NCBI RefSeq assembly: GCF_003368325.1
Contig: NZ_CP031466.1
Location: 2,976,001-3,040,000 of the forward strand
Length of the DNA: 64,000 nt
Source of the DNA: Paraburkholderia caffeinilytica
GTDB lineage: Bacteria; Pseudomonadota; Gammaproteobacteria; Burkholderiales; Burkholderiaceae
Reading direction: 5' to 3'
Part shown: positions 27,035 through 35,507 of the stretch, piece by piece
How the letters are laid out: each line of letters begins with the position of its first letter
How positions within the stretch are numbered: position 1 is the first letter of the stretch
The notes under the pieces: model-generated
Seen by the model: only the letters and a program-made list of their open reading frames with translations
The model's database searches: none
Told to the model about the DNA's origin: nothing
Made by a program: the position numbers and the translations under genes

Positions 27035-27718
27035 ATGCCTCCTCGCGAAGACCATAACGCCCAGCCGCTCGCCTCGCCTGCTTTGTCGACCGGAGTTAGC
27101 GCTTTAGCGCTTACTCCGGTCCCATGCGGCCCGCCGCGGTCGACCGGAGTTAGCGCTTTAGCGCTTACTCCGGTCCCATGCAGCCCGTCGCGGTCGACCG
27201 GAGTTAGCGCTTCAGCGCTTGCTCCGGTCCCATGCAAGACGATGGCCGCGCCGGTCGGCGCCGACGCATTGGAGGACCCGGCCCTGCTGCGCCGCCTGCT
27301 ACGCGCGAAGGACCGCATGGACGCCGCCTCGCACGAGGCCTGGCCGGTCAAGCGCCTCGCCGAGGTCAGCGGCGTCTCCGAAGCCCATTTCGCGCGCTCC
27401 TTCAAGCGCGCCTTCGGCCTCCCGCCACACCGCTACCTGCTGACACGGCGCATCGAGCAGGCCACCACCCTGTTGCGCGACACCGAACTCAGCGTCACGG
27501 AAATTGCCTTCGCCACCGGCTGGGAAAGCCTGGGTACCTTCGGCCGCATCTTCCGCGACATCACCGGCCAAAGCCCCGGCGCCCTGCGCCTCGAGGCCCA
27601 GGCCAACCTGCCGCAACTCGACCGCGTGCCCGCCTGCGTCCTGAAGGCCGCGCAGCGCCCCGACCTCAACATCGCAGTTTTGGAGAAGCGCCGCCGCGTG
27701 GTCAAAGATACAGTCTGA
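27035..27718 (+). CDS. AraC-family transcriptional regulator with repeat-encoded N-terminus
   Basis: The C-terminal half (about 75-185) is a complete AraC DNA-binding domain: WPVKRLAEVSGVSEAHFARSFKRAFG and TELSVTEIAFATGWESLGTFGRIFRDITGQSPG. The N-terminus is unusual: residues about 17-67 are three near-identical 18-residue units (STGVSALALTPVPC...), encoded by a 54-bp tandem palindromic repeat. There is no sensor domain. The ATG at 27242 (MAAPVGADALEDP), just after the repeats, may be the true start, making a 158-residue protein. It is 20 bp upstream of a VOC gene, in an apparent three-gene operon. Confidence 0.8.
   Translation: MPPREDHNAQPLASPALSTGVSALALTPVPCGPPRSTGVSALALTPVPCSPSRSTGVSASALAPVPCKTMAAPVGADALEDPALLRRLLRAKDRMDAASHEAWPVKRLAEVSGVSEAHFARSFKRAFGLPPHRYLLTRRIEQATTLLRDTELSVTEIAFATGWESLGTFGRIFRDITGQSPGALRLEAQANLPQLDRVPACVLKAAQRPDLNIAVLEKRRRVVKDTV
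27085..27235 (+). repeat. Three tandem copies of a 54-bp unit containing a 32-nt imperfect palindrome
   Basis: Copies start at 27085, 27139 and 27193. Each contains a 32-nt hairpin (27089-27120, 27143-27174, 27197-27228) with 8-bp outer arms ACCGGAGT/ACTCCGGT, an inner AGCGCT repeated on both sides of a 2-nt loop, and one internal mismatch. Copy three differs at two positions inside the hairpin. The unit length is a multiple of three, so the array keeps the AraC frame open. It resembles REP/BIME-type intergenic palindromes. Confidence 0.9.
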
Positions 27719-27738
27719 CCATCAACCAGGGAGGTGCC

Positions 27739-28155
27739 ATGAACCAGGGTATTAATGTGGTGGGCTTATACGTCGACAACCAGGACGACGCGCTCACGTT
27801 CTACGTCGACAAACTCGGATTCCGTGTCCACACGGACGTCAGCAACGGTCCCTACCGCTGGCTCACGGTCCAGCATCCGGATCAGCCTTCGTTCCAGCTC
27901 GGCCTGTTCAAACCTGGCCCGCCCGTCCACGACGAGGCCACCGCGCAAACCCTGCGCGCCATGGTCGCCAAGGGAGCCATGCCGCCCCTGGTCCTCTCCG
28001 TGGCCGACTGTCGCGCCAGCTACGAGAAGCTGAAAGCCCTGGGCGTGGAATTCACCCAGGAGCCGGTAGACCGCTTCGGCAGCGTCGACGCCGGATTCCG
28101 CGACCCCGCCGGCAACGGCTGGAAGATGATCCAGGCCCCGCGGAGCACGACATGA
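27739..28155 (+). CDS. VOC (glyoxalase/bleomycin-resistance fold) protein
   Basis: A 138-residue vicinal-oxygen-chelate protein with both beta-alpha-beta-beta-beta modules: GINVVGLYVDNQDDALTFYVDKLGFRV at the start and LSVADCRASYEKLKALGVEFTQEPVDRFGSVDAGFRDPAGNGWKM at the end. AGGGAGG lies upstream of the ATG. It is 20 bp after the AraC gene, and its stop overlaps the next start (ATGA). Members are lyases, dioxygenases or antibiotic-binding proteins; substrate unknown. Confidence 0.87.
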   Translation: MNQGINVVGLYVDNQDDALTFYVDKLGFRVHTDVSNGPYRWLTVQHPDQPSFQLGLFKPGPPVHDEATAQTLRAMVAKGAMPPLVLSVADCRASYEKLKALGVEFTQEPVDRFGSVDAGFRDPAGNGWKMIQAPRSTT

Positions 28156-28409
28156 GCGCCAGCACCTGGATTCGTCGGTCTCACCGGTGGGTGGCTATTG
28201 TCTTCACGCTGACGGTCATCGCCAACTTTGTCGCCATGGCCCGGGGCAACGGCGTCCCGCCGCCCTGGATCACCTACGCGCCGCTGCTGCCGCTGGCCCT
28301 CCTGTTGTTCTCGGGGCTCTACCTGTTTGCTTTGCCCTACTTCAGCCGCGACAACAGCCGTCATGGCCCGCAGCGTTCTGTCGGCGACCACGAGGCGCCA
28401 CTCGCTTGA
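28152..28409 (+). CDS. Small two-helix membrane protein
   Basis: An 85-residue protein with two predicted membrane helices (about 12-30, WVAIVFTLTVIANFVAMA; and about 42-64, YAPLLPLALLLFSGLYLFALPYF). It overlaps the VOC gene by four bases (ATGA), so it is translationally coupled and part of the AraC-VOC operon. The hydrophilic tail is rich in Arg, His and Ser. Family function unknown. Confidence 0.75.
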   Translation: MSASTWIRRSHRWVAIVFTLTVIANFVAMARGNGVPPPWITYAPLLPLALLLFSGLYLFALPYFSRDNSRHGPQRSVGDHEAPLA

Positions 28410-28469
28410 AGAGCGCCCGTGAATAGGCCGAAGCAAGTAACCAACGATGGCTTGTGAGGCTCGCGAGCT

Positions 28470-28787
28470 TCAGTGACCGAAGTAGATCGAGTGAGTATTT
28501 ACGGTTGCCGTCGGCGCACCCGCCTGCGACGAACCATCCGGCGCTCCGCCTACACCCGTGCTCCCCTGCGCCGCGTCATTCTGCGCTTGAACACGCGCCT
28601 CCGCTGCCTGAATATTCTTCGGGTAGTACACATCTTTGGCGGCCGGCCGGTACCCGGCCTGTTCTACTCGGATCAGGTCCGCGCGCACTTCGGCCCGCGT
28701 CAACGGAGCCGTAGCGTCCTGCGCGAAAGAGGCAACTGGGGTGGCGAATATGCCGGCAATCAACGCTGCATGGATAAGGGTCTTCAT
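28470..28787 (-). CDS. DUF4148 domain-containing secreted protein
   Basis: A 105-residue exported protein with signal peptide MKTLIHAALIAGIFATPVASFA and the DUF4148 pattern LTRAEVRADLIRVEQAGYRPAAKDVYYPKNIQAAEARV. The tail is low complexity (Gly, Ser, Ala, Thr). This family is expanded in Burkholderia and relatives, and its function is unknown. AAAAGGAG lies upstream of the start. A long hairpin is found 32-57 bp upstream, and a similar sequence overlaps the stop codon. Confidence 0.85.
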   Translation of the reverse strand: MKTLIHAALIAGIFATPVASFAQDATAPLTRAEVRADLIRVEQAGYRPAAKDVYYPKNIQAAEARVQAQNDAAQGSTGVGGAPDGSSQAGAPTATVNTHSIYFGH

Positions 28788-29151
28788 GATGAAACTCCTT
28801 TTGAGCTTAGGCTGGGTTAGCTTCGGGTCACTGTGACCGAAGCTTCCAATCTCATCACCTCGTGGAAACGGGAGTGAGTGCTCCTTATTCTGTACAGCGA
28901 AGATGGATGCACGCTGACGCTCACATTACATCGGTGTCATGTTGGCATCGCATCACGTGCGTCGACGATATCGAGTTGCAGGTCTCGCCCCAGAAATCGG
29001 TGAACCAGCAGCCCACGATGGCCTTGTCGTCATCTTTTATGCGCTACCGCCAGATCAGTTAAGCAATGGTCATTCGACATTGATGAAAGGATCGCTGACA
29101 ATCCAAGCGAACCTTCACCACAGGCTATATCCGTTAGAGACGAGGCGAACA
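28788..29151. other. Intergenic region between DUF4148 and cupin genes
   Basis: About 360 bp between divergent genes. It holds the hairpin at 28819-28844 and otherwise nothing I can identify. In-frame starts upstream of the cupin gene exist here (28939, 29083) but encode a non-cupin extension. Confidence 0.4.
28819..28844. repeat. Near-perfect 26-nt inverted repeat upstream of the DUF4148 gene
   Basis: The outer arms AGCTTCGG/CCGAAGCT enclose TCAC-T-GTGA with one bulged G. It lies 32-57 bp before the DUF4148 start, where an operator or an mRNA leader hairpin would act. A related CTTCAGTGACCGAAG sequence spans that gene's stop at 28468-28482. Confidence 0.55.
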
Positions 29152-29622
29152 GTGTCCAACCAAGCACGCGAGCTGTTGAAGGCAACCGAAATTGACGCAA
29201 TGGAGCCTCGGCGCTCCGTCCATCCATTGAATGAACGAGCGGTTCGCTTTAAAAAATCGCTAAGCGAAATGACCGGACTCACCCAGTTCGGCTTTCATCT
29301 CGTAACGCTCCAACCCGGGCACGACTCCACCGAATATCATCGCCACCTCTACGAAGAGGAATGTATCTACATCCTCTCAGGCAATGGCGAGGCGCTGATT
29401 GACAATCACGTACACGAAGTGGGACCAGGCGACTTCATGGGTTTTGCACGCGGAGGCGCTGCACATACATTGTCGAACACGGGTCACCTCCCACTCGTCC
29501 TTATCGTCGCCGGTCAGAGACTGGAGCAGGATGTTTGCGACTATCCACACAAAGGCAAGCGCCTGTACGCGGCCGGCACCAATAAGGTTTTCGTGGACCT
29601 GCCCAAAGACAGTGAGGACTAA
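29152..29622 (+). CDS. Cupin domain protein
   Basis: A single-domain cupin of 156 residues. Cupin motif 1 reads PGHDSTEYHRHLYEEECIYILSGNGEALI, with the expected His, His, Glu pattern for metal binding. Motif 2 reads GPGDFMGFARGGAAHTLSNTGHLPLVLIVAGQR, including its His. The GTG at 29152 (VSNQARELL) fits this COG3837-like group; an ATG at 29083 would add 23 residues. Members bind small ligands or sugars, and the function here is unknown. Divergent from the DUF4148 gene. Confidence 0.7.
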   Translation: MSNQARELLKATEIDAMEPRRSVHPLNERAVRFKKSLSEMTGLTQFGFHLVTLQPGHDSTEYHRHLYEEECIYILSGNGEALIDNHVHEVGPGDFMGFARGGAAHTLSNTGHLPLVLIVAGQRLEQDVCDYPHKGKRLYAAGTNKVFVDLPKDSED

Positions 29623-29783
29623 GGGGTTGTCCTTCGGCACTCACAACGACACAGGTACGTCGATCGCTGACACCCATCAGCGGGCCCGGTGTCAAGTGAG
29701 CAAACAATACCTTCGACTGCCTGAGCAGCCGATTTCGATTGCACTGACCGAATGCAGCAGCCGGGCGCACCCGTTTCGTCGAT

Positions 29784-30722
29784 TCATGGCTGCGCCAGCC
29801 GCACGAGAAGGTCGGCCAAGGCACGAATTTTCGGCTGGGCCGCACGTTGAGACGGATATACCAGAAAGTACGACGCACCGTTGCGCACCACCTCGCGAAA
29901 CGGCGTCACCAGGGAACCTGCATTGAGTCTTTCCTGCGCCATGCGTGGATCGCCGATTGCAACTCCATGACCCTCCGCTGCGGCCGTGAGCGTCAATTCG
30001 AGCGTGTCGAATACAAGCCCTTGCCGGGCGTTGATTTGAGCCGCCCCAACACCATCGACCCAACAACACCATTCCGCGTGCCCTGGTCCGGGATGCAGCA
30101 GCGTCGCGTCCGCGAGATCAGCGACCGATCTGAGAGTCGCAGCCAATGCGGGTGTGCACATTGGCGTGAGCGTCTCGGCAAACAGCGGCACGGCTTCCAC
30201 GCCCGCCCACTGTCCGGTGCCACGCACGACGATCGCATCGACGTCCGACTTGGTGAAATCCGGCACATCGTCAGCGGATGTCGAGATCCGCAGTTCAGTT
30301 TCGCCCAGCGCATTATTGATTTCCGCCAGCCGCGGGAGCAACCAGCGAATCGCAAACGTGGACGGCAATCGCAGCGTAATCACCGACGTCGCGCCATGCT
30401 GGATGTCGGCATGCTGAACGAGTTGCGTCAGCACGTGGACCGCCACCGCCAGCAGCGTGTCGCCTTCCGCCGTCAATGCCAGCCCCGACGCGTGGCGCAC
30501 GAACAGCGCACATTGATAGTGCGCTTCCAGCTGCTGAATCTGCCGACTGACTGCTCCCTGCGTGCGGCATAGATGATCTGCGGCCTTACTCACGCTGCCG
30601 AGAGACGCCGCAGCGACGAACGCCTGAAACCCGGCTAGCGAAGGCAGTGGGCGCGTCAGATCTCCCAGCGGGTATGTTCCGGTTGCATACCCGGCTTGCG
30701 GATTTTTCGATTGTTCGCTCAT
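29784..30722 (-). CDS. LysR-family regulator, GcvA-like branch
   Basis: The HTH is LGSVSKAADHLCRTQGAVSRQIQQLEAHY and the effector domain has VITLRLPSTFAIRWLLPRLAEIN and AAAEGHGVAIGDPRMAQERLNAG, as in GcvA-type LysR proteins. The ATG at 30722 gives 312 residues; a TTG eight codons upstream is possible. It is divergent from an NTF2-like gene starting at 30803, which it may control. Confidence 0.87.
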   Translation of the reverse strand: MSEQSKNPQAGYATGTYPLGDLTRPLPSLAGFQAFVAAASLGSVSKAADHLCRTQGAVSRQIQQLEAHYQCALFVRHASGLALTAEGDTLLAVAVHVLTQLVQHADIQHGATSVITLRLPSTFAIRWLLPRLAEINNALGETELRISTSADDVPDFTKSDVDAIVVRGTGQWAGVEAVPLFAETLTPMCTPALAATLRSVADLADATLLHPGPGHAEWCCWVDGVGAAQINARQGLVFDTLELTLTAAAEGHGVAIGDPRMAQERLNAGSLVTPFREVVRNGASYFLVYPSQRAAQPKIRALADLLVRLAQP

Positions 30723-30802
30723 CGGCGCGTTGCTATCGTGTTTCAACCAGGGGCGTGCTCGTTTGACCGGGCCGCATCATAAACGAATTGTCGGAGGTTA
30801 CT

Positions 30803-31201
30803 GTGGTGTCGTCGCCGGAATTACTCTACACGCAGCAGGTTCGCACCTACCTCAAAGAGCTGGAACGCGGCGACGTCGCCGCGATCTGCGCGCTGTTTGC
30901 ACCGAATGCACAGATTTTCTCGCCGTTTCTCGGCTGGGTGCAAGCTGCGCCGTTCTTTGCCAAAGTCAGCGAAGCATCGGGAGAGAGCACGATCAGGCCT
31001 ATCGACATCTGCGTGAGCACAACGGGAGCTCGACGTGCGACGGGTTACTTCATCTACGATTGGGTGCTGAAAGACGGTTCGGCCGTGAGCTTCGAGTGCG
31101 TCGATGTGTTCGAGTTCGACGCCAGCGGTCTGGTCGAGCGCATGATAATTGTGTACGACACTTATCCAATCCGCAGCACGGTCGGCGATAAGTACGCATA
31201 G
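30803..31201 (+). CDS. NTF2-like (SnoaL/ketosteroid-isomerase fold) protein
   Basis: A protein of about 132 residues with the cone-shaped NTF2-like fold: a long first helix (LLYTQQVRTYLKELERGDVAAICALFAPNAQIFSPF), the central AAPFFAKVSEA segment and C-terminal strands (RRATGYFIYDWVLKDGSAVSFECVDVFEFDASGLVERMIIVYDT). GGAGG at 30793-30797 supports GTG starts at 30803 or 30806. Such proteins are isomerases, dehydratases or ligand binders. It is divergent from a LysR gene and convergent with the ribose-type ABC operon. Confidence 0.78.
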   Translation: MVSSPELLYTQQVRTYLKELERGDVAAICALFAPNAQIFSPFLGWVQAAPFFAKVSEASGESTIRPIDICVSTTGARRATGYFIYDWVLKDGSAVSFECVDVFEFDASGLVERMIIVYDTYPIRSTVGDKYA

Positions 31202-31301
31202 CATGCGGCGTACCGGTCGGCAACGTATCTCATGAGGCCAATGTTGAAAGCGCGGGTGGGTCACGTCCAACTCGAATGCTCACACACGTAGCCGTCCGGT
31301 G

Positions 31302-32072
31302 TCAGTTCGTCGTTGCCCGCATTGCCCGATATTCACGTCGCACGATATCCATCAGCTCCTCGACCGACGTGCTGGCTGCCTCTCGCTGGTAAGTGACACG
31401 CCCGCGTTGCATCAGCATCACACGATCCGCGATGTCGAGCGTCTGGGCATAGTTGTGCATGATCATGACGATGGACAAACCGCCTTTATTCTTGAGTCGA
31501 AGAATCAGGTCGATGATCAGTCCGGCCTCGCGGGCGCCCATCGCGGCGAGCGGCTCGTCAAGCAACAATATCCTGGCATTCGAGTTGACCGCGCGAGCGA
31601 CCGCGATGGCCTGCCGCTGTCCACCGGAGAGCTGTTCGACCGGCAGGTCGACCGACGGTACGTGCACGCCGATTTCTTCAAGACACTCCGCGGCGCGCTC
31701 ACGCATGGCGCGATTGTTCAACAGGCGAAACGGCCCTCGACGGATGATTTCCCGATTCAGGAACATGTTGTGATAAATGCTCAGCGAATTGGCAAGCGCC
31801 AGATCCTGGTAGACGCATTCAATGCCGAGTGAGCGGGCGTGATCGACCGAACGAAGCAGGGTTTCCTCGCCACCTACAAAAAGCTTGCCGCTGGTCTGCT
31901 GATGAAACCCGGTCAGAATCTTGATCAATGTCGATTTGCCCGCGCCATTATCGCCAAGCACGCCAAGAATCTCACCCTGTCTTAGCGTCAGCGTCACGCC
32001 GTCGAGTGCGGTGACCGCGCCGAATCGCTTGACAATATCTTCGCCGCGCAGCGCCTCCAGCACCTCGGCCAT
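31302..32072 (-). CDS. Sugar ABC transporter ATP-binding protein (RbsA/FrcA type, single domain)
   Basis: ATPase of 256 residues with Walker A GDNGAGKST, signature LSGGQRQAIAVARAV, Walker B ILLLDEPLAAMG and switch MIMHNYAQ. Unlike RbsA it has one nucleotide-binding domain, as in the FrcA group. Its ATG overlaps the permease stop by one base (TGATG), so translation is coupled. The signature YQDLALANSLSIYHNMFLNRE is typical of ribose/xylose/fructose importers. Confidence 0.92.
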   Translation of the reverse strand: MAEVLEALRGEDIVKRFGAVTALDGVTLTLRQGEILGVLGDNGAGKSTLIKILTGFHQQTSGKLFVGGEETLLRSVDHARSLGIECVYQDLALANSLSIYHNMFLNREIIRRGPFRLLNNRAMRERAAECLEEIGVHVPSVDLPVEQLSGGQRQAIAVARAVNSNARILLLDEPLAAMGAREAGLIIDLILRLKNKGGLSIVMIMHNYAQTLDIADRVMLMQRGRVTYQREAASTSVEELMDIVRREYRAMRATTN

Positions 32073-33073
32073 CACAACTCCCCTTTGCGCGCGAGACGAA
32101 CCACGTGGATATTGAAGATCATGGCCCCGAGAATCGCCGCGCCGAGAATCATGTTGAAGGTGAAGGCGTTGATGCCGATCAGCGTGAAGCCGTCGTTCAG
32201 AATGCCAAGCACCGCCGCACCGATCAGCCCACCGATGATCGTGCCCGATCCACCGGCGAGCGGCGTGCCGCCAATCACGGCAGCAGCAACGGCGAGAAAC
32301 ATGATCTGGTTGCCGCCCGCTTGCGGATCGATCGACGTGATACGAAAACCCTCCAGAATCCCGGTAAAGCCGGCTAACAGCGCGGCAAGAATAAAGTTGC
32401 CGAGCTTCAGCCGCCTGACCTGTATCCCGGCCTCGCTCGCGCCCAACTGATTCGCGCCCGAGGCGATCGTATGCAAACCCCAGCGCGTATGACGAAGCAG
32501 CACGTGCATGACGGCCGCAATAGTCAGCGTCCAGATGATCTCGCTGTATCCCCATCCTCCCATGAACGCCGCGAATGCGGAATCCTCGGGCGGTGAAACC
32601 GGCGTGCCCCGTGAGATCGTCAGCGTGAGACCGTTCACGAAGAACAAAGTACCGAGCGTCGTCACGAAGGATGGAATGCGCAGATACACCGTCACGGCGC
32701 CGTTAATGAGCCCGACGAGCCCTGCCGCGATGACGCCGGTCAACATCGCCAACCATGCGGGCAAGCCTGCCTCGAGAGAAAAATGCATGATGAAAGGCGC
32801 AAACGCAAAAACCATCCCGGCGGAAAGATCGATCTCCCCGCCGATCATCAGCATGATTTCACCAAAGGCAATGATCGCCACCGGGGCGATGAACTGCGAG
32901 AGATTCTGAAGACTCGCGCCCGTCAGCAGGAAGTCATGGTTGACTGTCTCGAAGTAGATGCAAAGGATGAGTGCGACGGCAAGAATGCGAATCTCGCTGG
33001 AACGCCCGAGCGCGCTTGACCAGCGCCTCGGACGTCGAGCGGGTTGTTGAGCGTCCGGCACGGCGGAGGTCAC
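32072..33073 (-). CDS. Sugar ABC transporter permease (RbsC type)
   Basis: Inner-membrane permease of 333 residues with about ten helices. RbsC-family landmarks include FGEIMLMIGGEIDLSAGMVFA, VTVYLRIPSFVTTLGTLFFVNG, GGNQIMFLAVAAAVIGGTPLAGGSGTIIGGLIG and HTIASGANQLGASEAGI. It begins with GTG overlapping the stop of the binding-protein gene (GTGA) and ends overlapping the ATPase ATG, so all three genes are tightly coupled. Confidence 0.92.
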   Translation of the reverse strand: MTSAVPDAQQPARRPRRWSSALGRSSEIRILAVALILCIYFETVNHDFLLTGASLQNLSQFIAPVAIIAFGEIMLMIGGEIDLSAGMVFAFAPFIMHFSLEAGLPAWLAMLTGVIAAGLVGLINGAVTVYLRIPSFVTTLGTLFFVNGLTLTISRGTPVSPPEDSAFAAFMGGWGYSEIIWTLTIAAVMHVLLRHTRWGLHTIASGANQLGASEAGIQVRRLKLGNFILAALLAGFTGILEGFRITSIDPQAGGNQIMFLAVAAAVIGGTPLAGGSGTIIGGLIGAAVLGILNDGFTLIGINAFTFNMILGAAILGAMIFNIHVVRLARKGEL

Positions 33074-34158
33074 CCTTTGATCGCGCCCGTGCGTGGCACG
33101 ATCTGGGCTTTCGTGCTTTTGCCCTCATAGCGCGTCGAAGTGTTCAGGTAGGGTTCGACGCTGCCCTTGGTGACGAATTTCAGACCCGTGTTGATATTGG
33201 CCGGCCCAACGAGGCCACCGGATGAAAGAAAGATGAAGGCCTCCAGCACCGTATAGAAACCTTGCACGTAAGGCTGCTGGTCGATCGTGAAGTCCAGGAA
33301 ACCTTCGTGGATCAGATCGACCGTGCGCGGCAACAGATCAAAGCCGCCGCCGTGGACACCTTTGGAGGGCAGATTGGACTCCTTCATCACCTCGGCGACG
33401 CCCTGGGTACTGCCCGCGTCCACGGCAAACATGCCTTTGAGATCCTGATGGCCGAGAAAGAAGGATTTGATCTTCGATAGTTCTTCGTTGACGGTCGCGC
33501 CGGTGGCGATGGTCTGCACGTCGATCTTCTTGCCCGACTTCTTGATCGCAGCCGCCGCGCCGTCAAGCCGGGGCTGAATGTTGAGTTGGCCCGGCGTCGC
33601 GATAAAGAGCGCAACGAGCCCGCTGTCGATGAGGCTCACGATTCGCTCGCCCATCTGGTAGCCGGACAGATAAAGATCCTGGCCGATATAGGCAAGGCGC
33701 GGATTCGTCGAGCCCGAGGGCGCATCGGCGTTATAGGCGAACACGGGAATGCCGGCGTCGAGCGCGGCCTGGATCGGCTTGTCGAACGCCTTGGGGTCGA
33801 CGATCGGTACGGCGATCGCGTCAGCTTTCCCGGCAATCGCAGCGTTAACGGCATTCACCATTTCGCCGATGTCGGCATTGGCCGAGCCGGTCCATTGATA
33901 GTCCATGCCCAGCAACGCGGTGGCATCCTGAATGCCGTATTGCGTGGGCACGAAGAACGGATTCGTTGTGACGTGGTTGACGAACACGATCTTCCAGCGC
34001 TTGTGCGCCGGGAACGGCCCGGCTTCCGCCGCCTGGGCCGGCGTGATCATGCCGCCCATCAGCGCCAGTGCCGCGGACAGGCCCGCACCCTGCAGCAATC
34101 CGCGACGCATGCCCTGCACTTCGTCCTTATCGTCCTTGCTTTCCTTCGCTTGCGTCAT
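33070..34158 (-). CDS. Sugar ABC transporter substrate-binding protein (RbsB type), twin-arginine-like signal
   Basis: Periplasmic binding protein of about 362 residues in the RbsB/LacI superfamily: KIVFVNHVTTNPFFVPTQYGIQDA, ADAIAVPIVDPKAFDKPIQAALDAGIPVFAYNADAP and LKGMFAVDAGSTQGVAEVM. The ATG at 34158 has GGGAGA upstream. The signal peptide begins after about 18 charged residues and contains RRGLLQGAGLSAALALMG, a pattern close to the Tat motif, ending at AQAAEAG. Tat export would be unusual for this family but is seen in some proteobacteria. First gene of the operon; a GntR-type regulator lies upstream on the same strand. Confidence 0.9.
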   Translation of the reverse strand: MTQAKESKDDKDEVQGMRRGLLQGAGLSAALALMGGMITPAQAAEAGPFPAHKRWKIVFVNHVTTNPFFVPTQYGIQDATALLGMDYQWTGSANADIGEMVNAVNAAIAGKADAIAVPIVDPKAFDKPIQAALDAGIPVFAYNADAPSGSTNPRLAYIGQDLYLSGYQMGERIVSLIDSGLVALFIATPGQLNIQPRLDGAAAAIKKSGKKIDVQTIATGATVNEELSKIKSFFLGHQDLKGMFAVDAGSTQGVAEVMKESNLPSKGVHGGGFDLLPRTVDLIHEGFLDFTIDQQPYVQGFYTVLEAFIFLSSGGLVGPANINTGLKFVTKGSVEPYLNTSTRYEGKSTKAQIVPRTGAIKG

Positions 34159-34606
34159 CTCAATCTCCCGTCTCTCAGTTGTTGAACACTTCAATGTTCA
34201 TGACGGCGCAAGCAGGAAAAGCCCCGGCAAGAAAAGCACCGGAGCCGGGCATCATTTCTTTCATGAAACCCACGTGCACGCGCGTACGCATGACTACCCA
34301 CCAGAAAATGCTATATCACGCCTTTTTAGCTACTAATCGATGTATACCCTTAACTAGTCCGACTAATTAATTTATTGCGGTGCAGCGCGGCCGTCCTCAT
34401 TCGCCTTCGACCGTGCAATACAACACGGCAACAGGACAGGCCTCGCTCGCCATCCGCAGGTCGTACGTTGTCGAAATGATCTTCGCGATACACCACTTCA
34501 ATAGTATTACTATCGAGTCGGCGCACGGAACGAAAGGGACATGAAGAACCGTACGCGCCACTCGCCATGCTCTGCCCAATAGTTGGGCCCAGCCGCCCCG
34601 CTCGTA
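34159..34606. other. Intergenic region upstream of the ribose-type ABC operon
   Basis: About 450 bp, with an A/T-rich core (34320-34380) containing the candidate GntR operator. It should hold the promoter of the leftward ABC operon. No gene is evident. Confidence 0.5.
34355..34365. promoter_or_regulatory. Candidate FadR/GntR operator
   Basis: TAGTC and GACTA flank one central base, matching the T-N-GT-N3-AC-N-A pattern known for FadR-subfamily regulators. It lies in the A/T-rich region about 200 bp upstream of the ABC operon and about 240 bp downstream of the GntR-type gene. Confidence 0.5.
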
Positions 34607-35341
34607 TCAGGGTTGTGTCTGAAACTGGCTGCCGGTTTCCAGAACGCGTTCGGCGTCCGCGCGCGCATTGTCGAGCTGAACCAGACTTGCTTGCCGTGCG
34701 CCCAACGGGTCGCGGCTCTGGATTGCAGTGAGAATCGCCTTGTGCCGCGGCAACGAAAGCGCGTGTGTGTCGGGATGGCGACTCGTCAGCTTGATCGATT
34801 CCGTCAGCGCAAGTGAAAGCATGTTGCCAATATAGGCCAGCAGGTCGTTGTGCGTGGCCGCCATGATTGCGCGGTGAAACTCGAGGTCCGGATCGAGTAG
34901 CGCGCTTGCGGTTTCCGCATGCTCCATCTGGTCGTAAGCCAATGCAATGCGCGCGAGATCGTCGCTTGTTGCAGCCGTGGCGGCGAGTGCAGCCGCCGCG
35001 GGTTCGATGACGCGGCGCACAGTCAGAAGCGAACTGAAGAACTCGCCTTCTGGAACACTGTTGATTGTCCAGAACAGGACATCGGGATCAAGCATATGCC
35101 AGTCCGCGCGAGGCTTCACGACACTGCCCACACGCGGTTTCGACACGACCAGCCCTTTTGCCACGAGCACACGGGTGGCCTCGCGCAGCACGGGACGGCT
35201 AACGCCATAGCGCTCGCACAGGTCGGCCTCGGCAGGCAAGCGCTGGCCCGGCTGTACTTTGCCGCCGACGATATCCATGCCAAGCTCCTGCACAATGCGG
35301 CCGTGCAGGCTCTTGCGCTGTTGCAGATGACGGTAGTCCAT
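34607..35341 (-). CDS. FadR-subfamily GntR transcriptional regulator
   Basis: A 244-residue regulator with an N-terminal GntR winged helix (LHGRIVQELGMDIVGGKVQPGQRLPAEADLCERYGVSRPVLREATRVLVAKGLV) and an all-helical FCD effector domain (LLTVRRVIEPAAAALAA, DLEFHRAIMAATHNDLL, RHKAILTAIQSRD) carrying the Asp/His metal-ligand pattern of FadR-type FCD domains. The ATG at 35341 (MDYRHLQQRKSL) is chosen; the longer upstream frame has no homology-like features. The DgoR/LldR-type organisation and the neighbouring sugar importer suggest it senses a sugar acid or sugar. Confidence 0.9.
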   Translation of the reverse strand: MDYRHLQQRKSLHGRIVQELGMDIVGGKVQPGQRLPAEADLCERYGVSRPVLREATRVLVAKGLVVSKPRVGSVVKPRADWHMLDPDVLFWTINSVPEGEFFSSLLTVRRVIEPAAAALAATAATSDDLARIALAYDQMEHAETASALLDPDLEFHRAIMAATHNDLLAYIGNMLSLALTESIKLTSRHPDTHALSLPRHKAILTAIQSRDPLGARQASLVQLDNARADAERVLETGSQFQTQP

Positions 35342-35507
35342 GGTCAACGATCGAGGTCGTGTCCGGCTCAGTTTCGCGCCGGCCGGTGCGGCGTTCTGGA
35401 TGGCACGTACCTCGTCGTCGACACGGGGGAGGCGAGTTGTGTGGAGATACTTGCCGGTCCCAGCATAGCACGCGACGTTTTGCGGCAATCGAGTCCGATT
35501 CGACTGG

